A stretch of 27,615 nt of DNA from Cyanobacteria bacterium HKST-UBA02 (GTDB lineage: Bacteria; Cyanobacteriota; Vampirovibrionia; Obscuribacterales; Obscuribacteraceae). A program made the position numbers and the translations under genes. Where the stretch lies: positions 1 through 27,615 of the forward strand of contig JAGQHH010000179.1 in assembly GCA_020431945.1 (NCBI GenBank). Reading direction: 5' to 3'. The notes below the pieces were generated by a model, which saw only the letters and a list, made by a program, of their open reading frames with translations, was not told where the DNA came from and did no database searches. Each line of letters begins with the position of its first letter. The stretch's first letter is position 1. Below are positions 1 to 5,870 of this stretch, piece after piece.

Positions 1-308
1 ACTACAAGACCCTCTATCACACCCACCCTCAGAGCGGCGAGAAAGCTGCCTGGAGCTTCCCTAGAATTCTCGCCTGGCTGGGTCAGCAGAACATCGGCGT
101 GGAGCCCGGCTATGTCATCGGCTCCGGCACCGTCGGCAATGGCTGCATAGCGGAGTTCGCCGCCAAAGTGGACCCTGACACAGGCAAGGAACTGGCGCCT
201 GCCGGCTATCCATGGCTCAAAGACGGCGATGTCGTCAGCATGGAAGTCAAAGGAATCGGTATCCTCGAGAACAAGGTGAAAATCCCGGCGTTCGCTGCGG
301 TGAAATGA
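1..308 (+). CDS. Fumarylacetoacetate hydrolase family protein, C-terminal part (5' truncated)
   Basis: The reading frame is open from base 3 to the TGA at 306-308, so the gene starts upstream of the window and about 101 codons remain. The visible end has the pattern typical of the C-terminus of the fumarylacetoacetate hydrolase (FAH) fold: a GSGTVGNG segment, a PWLKDGDVV segment and a closing GIGILENKV strand. Known members cleave or isomerise acylpyruvate-type substrates using a divalent metal. The metal ligands lie in the missing N-terminal part, so the substrate cannot be judged. A GTG at 99 lies in this frame but sits inside the conserved domain and is not a credible start. The stop overlaps the ATG of the next gene as ATGA, so the two are probably co-transcribed and translationally coupled. 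The family call rests on motif recognition only. Confidence 0.8.
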   Translation, partial: YKTLYHTHPQSGEKAAWSFPRILAWLGQQNIGVEPGYVIGSGTVGNGCIAEFAAKVDPDTGKELAPAGYPWLKDGDVVSMEVKGIGILENKVKIPAFAAVK

Positions 309-1744
309 GAAGATCCCTAATCCTGATTCTTTCAGTCTTCGCCCTCTGGGCCTCGCCTCCGGCTCTGGCCCAGAACGCATTCAGGATAGGCGACACCACT
401 GTCAGCGCCGACATCGGCCGTCGCTACAACGAAGTAGTCATGCTTCAGCGTGCCGGCAAGTTCCAGGAAGCCCTGCCCAAGATCGAGACCCTTGCTAAAG
501 ATGCACCGGATATCATGCCGATCCGCTGCATCCTGGGCGAGATCTACGTGAAAGTAGGCAAACTCGAAGATGCCTACCAGATCGCGCAGGAAGTGACTGC
601 CAGCGCCCCTTCCGCCTTCCAGGGCTGGGCGCTGCTCGGCAATGCCTGTCTCTACTCCGGTCGCAAACCCGAAGCTCTGGCCGCCTATCAGAAATATCTG
701 AAACTGGTCACCGACCCGGCAGGCAAAAAACAGGCCCAGGGGCTGGTGACTCTGCTCACCCAGGAAATCGAGTCGGAGAAGAAGAATACCGTCGCCTCTC
801 CTCCCGGTACCTATCTCTCGGCCGCCACCGTATATGGTGTAACTCGCTGGACCTCGGACAAAATGCCCCTCAAGGTTTTCATCTCGGACGGGTCGGCGGT
901 AAAGGGCTACAGAAAGCCATTCCTGGGCATTCTGAAGGACGCTTTCAGTGAATGGCAGGACCGGAGCGACCGGACTGTGAGCTTCACCTATGTGCCGGAT
1001 GCGAAGGAATCCGATATCGAATGCTACTGGAGCGACGACAAGGCGAAGCTCTATAATCCCTCCGAAGGCGGTCATACGATGTTCATCGACCGTCCCACCG
1101 GACGTGTGCATGCCGAGATCGTGCTTCTTACCAGCAAGGGATTGAAGGAAGAAGACGACGAATCGATCATGTTCAGGGCTCTGCATGAAATCGGTCATGC
1201 TCTCGGAATTACCGGCCACAGCAGCAACACCGCCGACGTCATGTATATGGGCGAGACCGATCGGGTCCATGCCCTCACCGATGCCGATGTTGCCACCCTG
1301 AAAGCTCTCTATACTCTGGAGCCCACCAAGCGCACCGAATCGCACTTGAAAGAAAGCCTCGCCCTCTCTCATTCGGACAACCCTCTCAATAAGGCCATCC
1401 TGCTCAATCAAGAGGGCGGCGAGCTCTTCAACCAGAAGAAGTTCAAAGAATCCGCCGAGAAGTTCCGGCAAGCAGCAAAACTGGCTCCCAGTCTGGGCGT
1501 CGCCAGGGAGAACCTGGGAGTAGCCCTGAACAGCGTAGCGGTGGAGCTCATCCGCTCCGGCGACTTCGCCTCTGCCGAGCCCATTCTCAAAGAAGCGATC
1601 ACCTGCGTAGAAGGCGATCCCAAGCTGAACGACAAGCTCAGCCTGCTTCTCAACAATTACCAGATCGTGCTCACCAATCTCTCGCGCCCGCAAGAAGCCG
1701 AAGCCGTGGCCAAACGCCGCCAGGAGCTCCAGGGGAAACCATAG
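305..1744 (+). CDS. Secreted matrixin-like zinc metalloprotease flanked by TPR domains
   Basis: The chosen start is ATG 305, which overlaps the upstream TGA (ATGA) and begins a Sec signal peptide of about 23 residues (MRRSLILILSVFALW... ending ALAQ). The frame is open back to 212, but the extra 31 residues would bury this signal. The protein is 479 aa. An N-terminal TPR region covers about residues 40-150. A metzincin domain follows, with the zinc site H294-E295-x2-H298-x2-G-x2-G-H304 and a Met-turn-like VMYMG at about 312. C-terminal TPR helices occupy about 361-475. Matrixins (peptidase family M10) use three histidines and the glutamate for hydrolysis. No propeptide cysteine switch is evident, so latency, if any, must work differently. 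It probably acts in the periplasm or outside the cell, with the TPRs binding partners or substrate. Enzyme class is well supported; the target is unknown. Confidence 0.85.
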   Translation: MRRSLILILSVFALWASPPALAQNAFRIGDTTVSADIGRRYNEVVMLQRAGKFQEALPKIETLAKDAPDIMPIRCILGEIYVKVGKLEDAYQIAQEVTASAPSAFQGWALLGNACLYSGRKPEALAAYQKYLKLVTDPAGKKQAQGLVTLLTQEIESEKKNTVASPPGTYLSAATVYGVTRWTSDKMPLKVFISDGSAVKGYRKPFLGILKDAFSEWQDRSDRTVSFTYVPDAKESDIECYWSDDKAKLYNPSEGGHTMFIDRPTGRVHAEIVLLTSKGLKEEDDESIMFRALHEIGHALGITGHSSNTADVMYMGETDRVHALTDADVATLKALYTLEPTKRTESHLKESLALSHSDNPLNKAILLNQEGGELFNQKKFKESAEKFRQAAKLAPSLGVARENLGVALNSVAVELIRSGDFASAEPILKEAITCVEGDPKLNDKLSLLLNNYQIVLTNLSRPQEAEAVAKRRQELQGKP

Positions 1745-1757
1745 CAAAATAAGAGAA

Positions 1758-1841
1758 TGCCCCCGGAGGGATTCGAACCCTCAATCCCTTACGGGCATCG
1801 CATTTTAAGTGCGACTCGTATACCAGTTCCGACACAAGGGC
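1758..1841 (-). tRNA. tRNA-Leu (anticodon TAA)
   Basis: Read on the minus strand, a complete class II cloverleaf is visible. The acceptor arms GCCCTTG and CGGGGGC pair with two G-T wobbles, followed by discriminator A73. The anticodon stem TCGCA/TGCGA encloses loop CTTAAAA, giving anticodon TAA. A long variable arm (GCCC...GGG) is present, and the T arm GAGGG-TTCGAAT-CCCTC is perfect. The length of 84 nt fits tRNA-Leu. The 3' CCA is not encoded, so it must be added after transcription. The gene lies 31 nt downstream of the minus-strand membrane-protein gene and faces the metalloprotease gene. Confidence 0.95.
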
Positions 1842-1856
1842 AGGTCAGAAGGAAAG

Positions 1857-1862
1857 ATTGTA
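1857..1862 (-). promoter_or_regulatory. Candidate -10 box of the tRNA-Leu gene
   Basis: On the minus strand the hexamer TACAAT lies 15 nt before the tRNA 5' end, straddling the 3' edge of the upstream membrane-protein gene. No convincing -35 box is visible at 16-18 nt. The tRNA could equally be read through from the upstream gene. Confidence 0.3.
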
Positions 1863-1872
1863 CTCTCTCTGG

Positions 1873-3036
1873 CTACTTGGCTTCGACACTGCTGCGCAAA
1901 TCGGCTTCGACCTCGATCATGGCCAGGCTCTCCAGTTGCGTCTCGAGTTCGCTGGAAGGCAGGGCTCCTCGCTTGAAAGTGACGGCAGCCCAGACCGTTA
2001 CAATCGCCCAGCTCACCCCGAGAATTTCGACGATGGTGCGCTTTACGTTCACCGGGTCATGAATGAAATCACCGGACATGGCACATATGATCAGGGTGAG
2101 AGGATCCGGCTCGTTCAGGAAGCTGAAACGAAGCCAGGAGACGATCTGGATGCCCACCAGGCTGAAAGTGAGCCAGGCCAGCACAACACAAGTCCGCTGC
2201 GTGAGCGCCAGAGAAGAGAGAGTCACTTCGCCCTCGCGGCCCTGCACCGGTCTCACCGGATAGCGAAGATAGGCGCCGGCGACAAAAGCGATAAGACAGG
2301 CGGCCAGAGCCCCGACATTGCCGCCGGACCAGGCGAGCACCAGATAGAAGAAAGAGAAAGCCAGCCAGATATAAGATAGATATCTCTGCGCCGGAGGGCT
2401 TATCTGCTTCTCCCGGGCGCGCAGGTAGGAGATGGTTAGAACAGTCCCGAAAAGCAGCCAGAAAAGAGCACCGGTAAGGGCACCCAGAGAAGAGCGGGCC
2501 CGCTCGTCTTGATAGCGGGCGAGCAATGTTCCCGACTCGTTGCTGACTCCGAAAAGCTCATAGTAGTCTACTCGGAAGCTCTGATAGGCGCCGGTTCTGG
2601 CGAACTCCCCCACACGCCAGGCAAGAAACTGCGAGAGCTTCGTGTCCAGGGCGGTTTTCAGATTACCCAGAAGACGGGTGGAAAGAGCATCGAAAACAGT
2701 GGCGCTGGGCGCGCGCCGGGGGATGGAGAGGGGATGGAGGAATTGCTTGTCCCGGCTTAACTGTTCTTTGGCCCAGTTGCGCAGAGCCTCCAGCCCGACA
2801 GCGTTGCCATCCGAGAAGTTGGAGTGGATGAGCACCATGGCCCAGCTCGAATTCAGGACACGCTCAGCAAAACCGGCATCGAACGCCTCCTGTAGGTCAG
2901 TGGCCTCGAGTTCCACTGCAGGATCGACAATTACTTCCCGGACCAGATTGCCGCCGGGATTGCCGAAGAAGGACAGCAGGCAGGCAGTGAGCACCAGAAG
3001 GACGATGATCGAGCCTGGACGTCTGAGACGGTTCAT
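1873..3036 (-). CDS. Hypothetical polytopic membrane protein
   Basis: The 387-aa protein starts at ATG 3036, preceded by AAGAGG seven bases upstream. Hydrophobic segments are at about 8-24, 184-205, 219-236, 238-257, 281-301 and 332-354. The stretch 25-183 is hydrophilic and mixed, and would sit on the outer face of the membrane between the first two helices. The C-terminus from about 355 is charged (ELETQLESL...) and probably cytoplasmic. I do not recognise a family: no catalytic motif, transporter signature or cysteine pattern stands out, and a sensor or stress-response role would be guesswork. A GTAC-type palindrome lies about 20 bases upstream of the start and may be its operator. The gene is followed by tRNA-Leu on the same strand. 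Confidence 0.8.
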   Translation of the reverse strand: MNRLRRPGSIIVLLVLTACLLSFFGNPGGNLVREVIVDPAVELEATDLQEAFDAGFAERVLNSSWAMVLIHSNFSDGNAVGLEALRNWAKEQLSRDKQFLHPLSIPRRAPSATVFDALSTRLLGNLKTALDTKLSQFLAWRVGEFARTGAYQSFRVDYYELFGVSNESGTLLARYQDERARSSLGALTGALFWLLFGTVLTISYLRAREKQISPPAQRYLSYIWLAFSFFYLVLAWSGGNVGALAACLIAFVAGAYLRYPVRPVQGREGEVTLSSLALTQRTCVVLAWLTFSLVGIQIVSWLRFSFLNEPDPLTLIICAMSGDFIHDPVNVKRTIVEILGVSWAIVTVWAAVTFKRGALPSSELETQLESLAMIEVEADLRSSVEAK

Positions 3037-3056
3037 GATTGAGCCTCTTGCTAACT

Positions 3057-3068
3057 GTACATTTGTAC
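3057..3068. promoter_or_regulatory. GTACATTTGTAC palindrome, candidate operator
   Basis: Perfect 5-bp arms (GTACA/TGTAC) surround a 2-bp centre. Read on the minus strand it is G-GTAC-AAAT-GTAC-A, which resembles the GTAC-N4-GTAC type of LexA box described in cyanobacteria, with one mismatch at the outer position as I recall that consensus. It lies 21-32 bp upstream of ATG 3036, where repressor binding would block transcription. The regulator identity is inference. Confidence 0.4.
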
Positions 3069-3240
3069 CGTAAATCAGCGTCGCCGGAGGCAGTCTTGTA
3101 GGCTCTTAAAATTAAATGTCTTTCCATTTGCCGGATTCGCCAGCCCGGCTGAGTGGTACTATATATGGTGCAAAGCATTCAAGAATCGAACGGTCGACCA
3201 TGAGTATCGTCCACTCGTCCACTTGTCCTCTGTTTTACTG

Positions 3241-3291
3241 GTCGTATTGTCGACAATATTTGTCAGCAATTCCAACATTCAAATTGTCGAC
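3241..3291. repeat. ATTGTCGAC elements, including a 14-bp perfect palindrome
   Basis: TATTGTCGACAATA (3245-3258) is a perfect 14-bp palindrome. A second ATTGTCGAC lies at 3283-3291, about 37 bp further on. The 14-mer GTCGTATTGTCGAC at 3241-3254 recurs exactly at 5552-5565 in another intergenic region. This arrangement suits a dimeric DNA-binding regulator, but no matching regulator is identified. Confidence 0.55.
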
Positions 3292-3320
3292 TAGTCGGAT
3301 TGAGAACATGCAACACTGAT

Positions 3321-3350
3321 TTGACCCGGGTGAAAACCAGCAGTCATAAT
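3321..3350 (+). promoter_or_regulatory. Candidate promoter, possibly giving a leaderless mRNA
   Basis: TTGACC (3321-3326) and CATAAT (3345-3350) are separated by 18 bp, each one or two bases from the sigma-70 consensus. A transcription start about seven bases downstream would fall at or next to the ATG at 3358. There is no Shine-Dalgarno sequence before that ATG, which agrees with leaderless translation. Confidence 0.4.
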
Positions 3351-3357
3351 TGACCTC

Positions 3358-3993
3358 ATGAACGAGTCCCAGCACTATTACGCAATCTTAGGACTGGCTG
3401 GAAATGCCAGTCTCGAACAGATCCAATCAGCCTTCGAAGGTCTGCGGGATCGTCTGTCTGCGTCTCGTTTCGAAGCCGGCAGCAAGGCCGACAAACAGGC
3501 AGCCAGCTGCCTGGAGCGCTGTAGACAGGCTTTCGCCGTGCTCAGCGATCCCGATCGAAAAGCAGCTTATGATCGTCAGATAGAGCACAGCGAGACCGAT
3601 TCAAGCACAGCAGCCGGCACCACCGGTACTACCGGCACTACAAGACCAAGACTGGGACAGCTCTGTGTGGCCTCGGGCATGATCTCCATGAACCAGCTCG
3701 AAGAAGCAGTGGAGGCCCAGATCGCCACCGGTCTCCCCCTGGGGGAGATCCTGGAAGAGAAGCGCTTCATTTCAGGAGTCGAGCTGGAGGGTCTGTTACT
3801 GGGTCAGGACCTCATCGATATACAGGCCAGCTGTACCGACCCTCTGGGACAGCGCCTGGTAGCCCTGGGAATAGCCAGCGAAGACATGATCCTCATCGCC
3901 CAGATGGAAGCCCGCGCCCAGGATGCTGGTATAGGTGACGTTCTCACCCGGCGGGGCTGGATCGAGGGTGAGATCATTTCGGCTTTGCTTTAG
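3358..3993 (+). CDS. Degenerate J-domain fused to T2SSE_N/MshEN-like repeats
   Basis: The protein is 211 aa. Residues 6-77 follow the DnaJ J-domain pattern (YYAILGL... early, AFAVLSDPDRKAAYDRQI late), but the His-Pro-Asp loop that stimulates Hsp70 ATPase is absent; the region reads LSASRFEAG. A Thr/Gly linker (about 86-95) is encoded by 9-base near-repeats ACYACCGGY at 3619-3636. Residues 98-155 (RLGQLCVASGMIS..QLEEAVEAQ) and 162-210 are two copies of the helical domain that precedes the ATPase in type II secretion and type IV pilus GspE/MshE proteins. The same domain recurs four times in the protein at 11476-12702. No ATPase domain is present. A scaffold or nucleotide-binding sensor role, possibly c-di-GMP as in MshEN, is inference. 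The 3' end overlaps the convergent TPR gene by 20 bp. Confidence 0.75.
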   Translation: MNESQHYYAILGLAGNASLEQIQSAFEGLRDRLSASRFEAGSKADKQAASCLERCRQAFAVLSDPDRKAAYDRQIEHSETDSSTAAGTTGTTGTTRPRLGQLCVASGMISMNQLEEAVEAQIATGLPLGEILEEKRFISGVELEGLLLGQDLIDIQASCTDPLGQRLVALGIASEDMILIAQMEARAQDAGIGDVLTRRGWIEGEIISALL

Positions 3994-4507
3994 CCCCGGA
4001 CTTATCATCCAGGGGCTTATCATAAGGATTGACCAGGGCTTCCTTGGAATCGAATGGAACCAGTTTCAGGTCCTCTTTGCCGAGCAGAGCCTCCATCTTG
4101 CCGCAACCGCTGCAACGACGCTTGGGATCGAGCTTCAGTACCGTTCGGAACTCGTGCTGAGCGGCCGCGATATTGCCCATGGAGAAATAGACGGCACCCA
4201 GGATATTGTGGGCCGTGACATTCTTAGGATTGTATTTCACTGCCAGGAGCCCTTCTTCCATAGCCCGGGGAAGAGGCTCCAGCCCGGTCCTGTAGATCAT
4301 CCAGGCAAGCCCGGTGTGGGCTTCGCTGCTTTTCGGATTGAGCTCCGCCGCCTTCCGGTATAAAGGATAGGCGTTTAGATAATCTCGCCTGACCGCATAG
4401 CTGTCCGCCTTCTTGAGCACGGTCTTGAAGGTCTCTTTCGCCCCGGCAGGAGCCGGGGTGCAGACAAGCACCAGTGCCATCGATAGAACAAACCCCGGTC
4501 TGAACAT
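3974..4507 (-). CDS. Exported TPR protein with C-terminal CSGC motif
   Basis: I take the start at ATG 4507, which opens directly into a Sec signal peptide (MFRPGFVLSMALVLV... ending PAGA) and gives 177 aa. An upstream in-frame start at 4603 would add 32 hydrophilic residues before the signal. About three TPR units follow (YLNAYPLYRKAAELNPKS, then a divergent unit, then NIAAAQHEFRTVLKLDP). Immediately after the last unit comes RRCSGCGKME, a CxxC pair that could bind metal, form a disulfide or accept a cofactor; a full haem site CxxCH is not present, because the residue after the second Cys is Gly. The tail is lysine-rich. It is probably periplasmic. The 3' end overlaps the facing J-like gene by 20 bp. 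Substrate or partner is unknown. Confidence 0.8.
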   Translation of the reverse strand: MFRPGFVLSMALVLVCTPAPAGAKETFKTVLKKADSYAVRRDYLNAYPLYRKAAELNPKSSEAHTGLAWMIYRTGLEPLPRAMEEGLLAVKYNPKNVTAHNILGAVYFSMGNIAAAQHEFRTVLKLDPKRRCSGCGKMEALLGKEDLKLVPFDSKEALVNPYDKPLDDKSGAKAKPK

Positions 4508-4657
4508 GGGCGGAAATCCCCGGTCTATAGATTCATCATAGCCGTACCGAAAAAACGGCTCAGAGGGCGTTAAAAACCCTGCCCCCGAATCGCTGGCCAG
4601 CATTGGGTTTCGAGGGCTTTTCCCGACCCGTGAAACATAATATACATTATCGGACCA

Positions 4658-5416
4658 CTAGAATTCGGCAGCCTGACCCATTACCCGGTCGACGATCCGT
4701 CTGGCGGCCTCATGGTTGCGCCGGTCGATCATGAGCTCATGATGGCTTCTCATCACCTTGGCGGTGAGCGGATGATCCGGACCCAGAACCTGGGAGCGGA
4801 TGGTATAAGCCTGTCCGTAATAGCTGTTGGCGGTCTCGAACTGACCGAGAGCATGATTGATCACTGCCAGGTTATAGAGGACCATGGCTGCTTTCTCGCT
4901 GTCCTTTCCATCCAGGCGGCGATAGAGCGACAGGGCCTGGGCGGCATTGCCCACGGCCTCGTCGATACGACCGAGGTTGAAATAGATGCTGGAGAGAAAG
5001 TTATAGCTGTCGGCAGTCCTTTCGTGCTCGGCACCATAGGACTGGACTGTGGATTCGAAGGCCCGGACAGCAAAGATCTCGGACTCTTCGAAGCGACCAA
5101 GACAATAGAAGAGACCGGCAAGGTTCTTGAGACCATAGGATATGCGCCAGTCCCGCATGGGGAAGGCGTTCGCTTCGGCTATGGCTCTCAGCCACATGGC
5201 TTCGGCTCTCGGATAGTTGCCCTCGGCCATGGCGGCTTCGGCCAGATCTTTATATTCGCTCCAGTCCCGGGCGCCCTGCCTGGACTCCAGGGGAACGAGG
5301 GGCTTCATCTTGCCTGAGTTCGACTGAACGATCCTGTGGACCAGTTCTGAAAAACTGGCTGCCGGAGCGGCGCCTGCGCCTGCACTACTATGGATATGCC
5401 CTGGTAAAACCGTCAT
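4658..5416 (-). CDS. Cytoplasmic TPR protein (kinesin-light-chain-like repeats)
   Basis: The 252-aa protein has no signal peptide or membrane segment. From about residue 50 it consists of five to six TPR units of the TPR_12 type. Signature pieces are GNYPRAEAMWLRAIAEA, LGRFEESEIFAVRAFES, LGRIDEAVGNAAQALSLYR and LGQFETANSYYGQAYTIR followed by LGPDHPLTA, the phrase common in kinesin-light-chain-like repeats. The N-terminal 30 residues are Ala/Gly-rich and probably disordered. Ribosome binding is weak (GCGGG upstream of ATG 5416). It lies upstream of the exported TPR gene on the same strand, with a 150-bp gap, so co-transcription is possible but not certain. Its role is protein-protein interaction; no partner can be named. 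Confidence 0.8.
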   Translation of the reverse strand: MTVLPGHIHSSAGAGAAPAASFSELVHRIVQSNSGKMKPLVPLESRQGARDWSEYKDLAEAAMAEGNYPRAEAMWLRAIAEANAFPMRDWRISYGLKNLAGLFYCLGRFEESEIFAVRAFESTVQSYGAEHERTADSYNFLSSIYFNLGRIDEAVGNAAQALSLYRRLDGKDSEKAAMVLYNLAVINHALGQFETANSYYGQAYTIRSQVLGPDHPLTAKVMRSHHELMIDRRNHEAARRIVDRVMGQAAEF

Positions 5417-5551
5417 TTGATTGCCCGCCGCATAGAAACTGAGCCTAGCTCGCCTGATGTCAAGAGTATAGGTTTGGTTTGTGACAAAGTCGTGGAATCA
5501 AAAGTGAGCTCCTGACAGCTCAAACTTTTCGAATTCTTCTCTTTTTGACCC

Positions 5552-5629
5552 GTCGTATTGTCGACCTGTCTTCTTGTTGTCCGTATTACTTGTTCACTTG
5601 TTATATTGTCATCACTTCGTATTGCCATT
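5552..5629. repeat. Cluster of CGTATTG/TATTGTC words
   Basis: The 14-mer GTCGTATTGTCGAC (5552-5565) is identical to 3241-3254. It is followed by related words at 5582-5593, 5601-5612 and 5618-5629. The spacing is irregular, which argues against a CRISPR or simple tandem repeat and fits a multi-site operator or a degraded intergenic repeat. Confidence 0.45.
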
Positions 5630-5810
5630 CACAACATACTTAATAGAAGTTAATCCTTTTCAGGGACTGCCGGAAACATCCCGCCACCGGCGGCGCAAAC
5701 CGCCATTGCATGGGCTACCACCGCCACTGACGGCCAGCCGGGTCTGCCGGGACCCCTGAGCACCGGCTGTTATAAGCAACTCCGTTAAATAATCGGACTA
5801 CGGTGAACAT

Positions 5811-5870
5811 ATGAATAGGGGGAATCTCAAGGGCAGTTCGGCACGCATATTGTTTTTCAACACCATCTAG
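5811..5870 (+). CDS. Possible 19-aa leader peptide abutting the DUF4388 gene
   Basis: ATG 5811 opens a 19-codon frame (MNRGNLKGSSARILFFNTI) whose TAG at 5868-5870 touches the next ATG (TAGATG). A GGTGA stands five bases before it, whereas the downstream gene has no Shine-Dalgarno sequence of its own, so termination-reinitiation coupling is plausible. The product may have no function. Chance occurrence cannot be excluded. Confidence 0.3.
   Translation: MNRGNLKGSSARILFFNTI

Larger units (their letters stand above)
3037..3357. other. Divergent intergenic region with several palindromes (321 bp)
   Basis: This region separates the minus-strand membrane-protein gene from the plus-strand J-like gene. 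Near the minus gene it holds the palindrome GTACATTTGTAC (3057-3068). The centre has repeated ATTGTCGAC elements (3241-3291). A promoter that fits the plus gene is at 3321-3350. A short plus-strand ORF (3116-3319) crosses these motifs, has no ribosome binding site and looks random. I see no RNA gene or terminator hairpin. Confidence 0.6.
5417..5870. other. Divergent intergenic region with repeated TATTGTC-type words (454 bp)
   Basis: The region separates the minus-strand TPR gene from the plus-strand DUF4388 gene. A T-rich block at 5540-5630 carries GTCGTATTGTCGAC, CGTATTACTTGT, TTATATTGTCAT and CGTATTGCCATT in irregular succession (TATT at 5556, 5584, 5604 and 5620). The first word is shared exactly with the 3241-3254 site. 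A 71-codon minus-strand ORF (5413-5628) crosses this block and ends in ATGA at the TPR gene start; its composition is not protein-like. A 19-codon ORF directly precedes the DUF4388 gene. Confidence 0.6.

Noticed and set aside
332..1747. 471-codon open frame on the minus strand
   Set aside because: It is the antisense shadow of the metalloprotease gene, whose signal peptide, zinc motif and TPRs are clear; the minus product has no coherent domain.
4608..4657. Terminator or operator between the two minus-strand TPR genes (ATAAT-ATAC-ATTAT)
   Set aside because: The 5-bp AT-only arms and the GGGAAAAGCCC stem are too weak to call; they may simply be -10-like sequence.
5413..5628. 71-codon minus-strand ORF ending with ATGA at the TPR gene
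   Set aside because: The ATGA overlap looked like coupling, but the frame runs through the repeated CGTATTG words and the peptide is Thr/Ser/Gln-rich without features.
5552..5629. CRISPR array or tandem repeat
   Set aside because: The words are short, imperfect and unevenly spaced (28, 20 and 16 bp), with no constant repeat and no cas genes.
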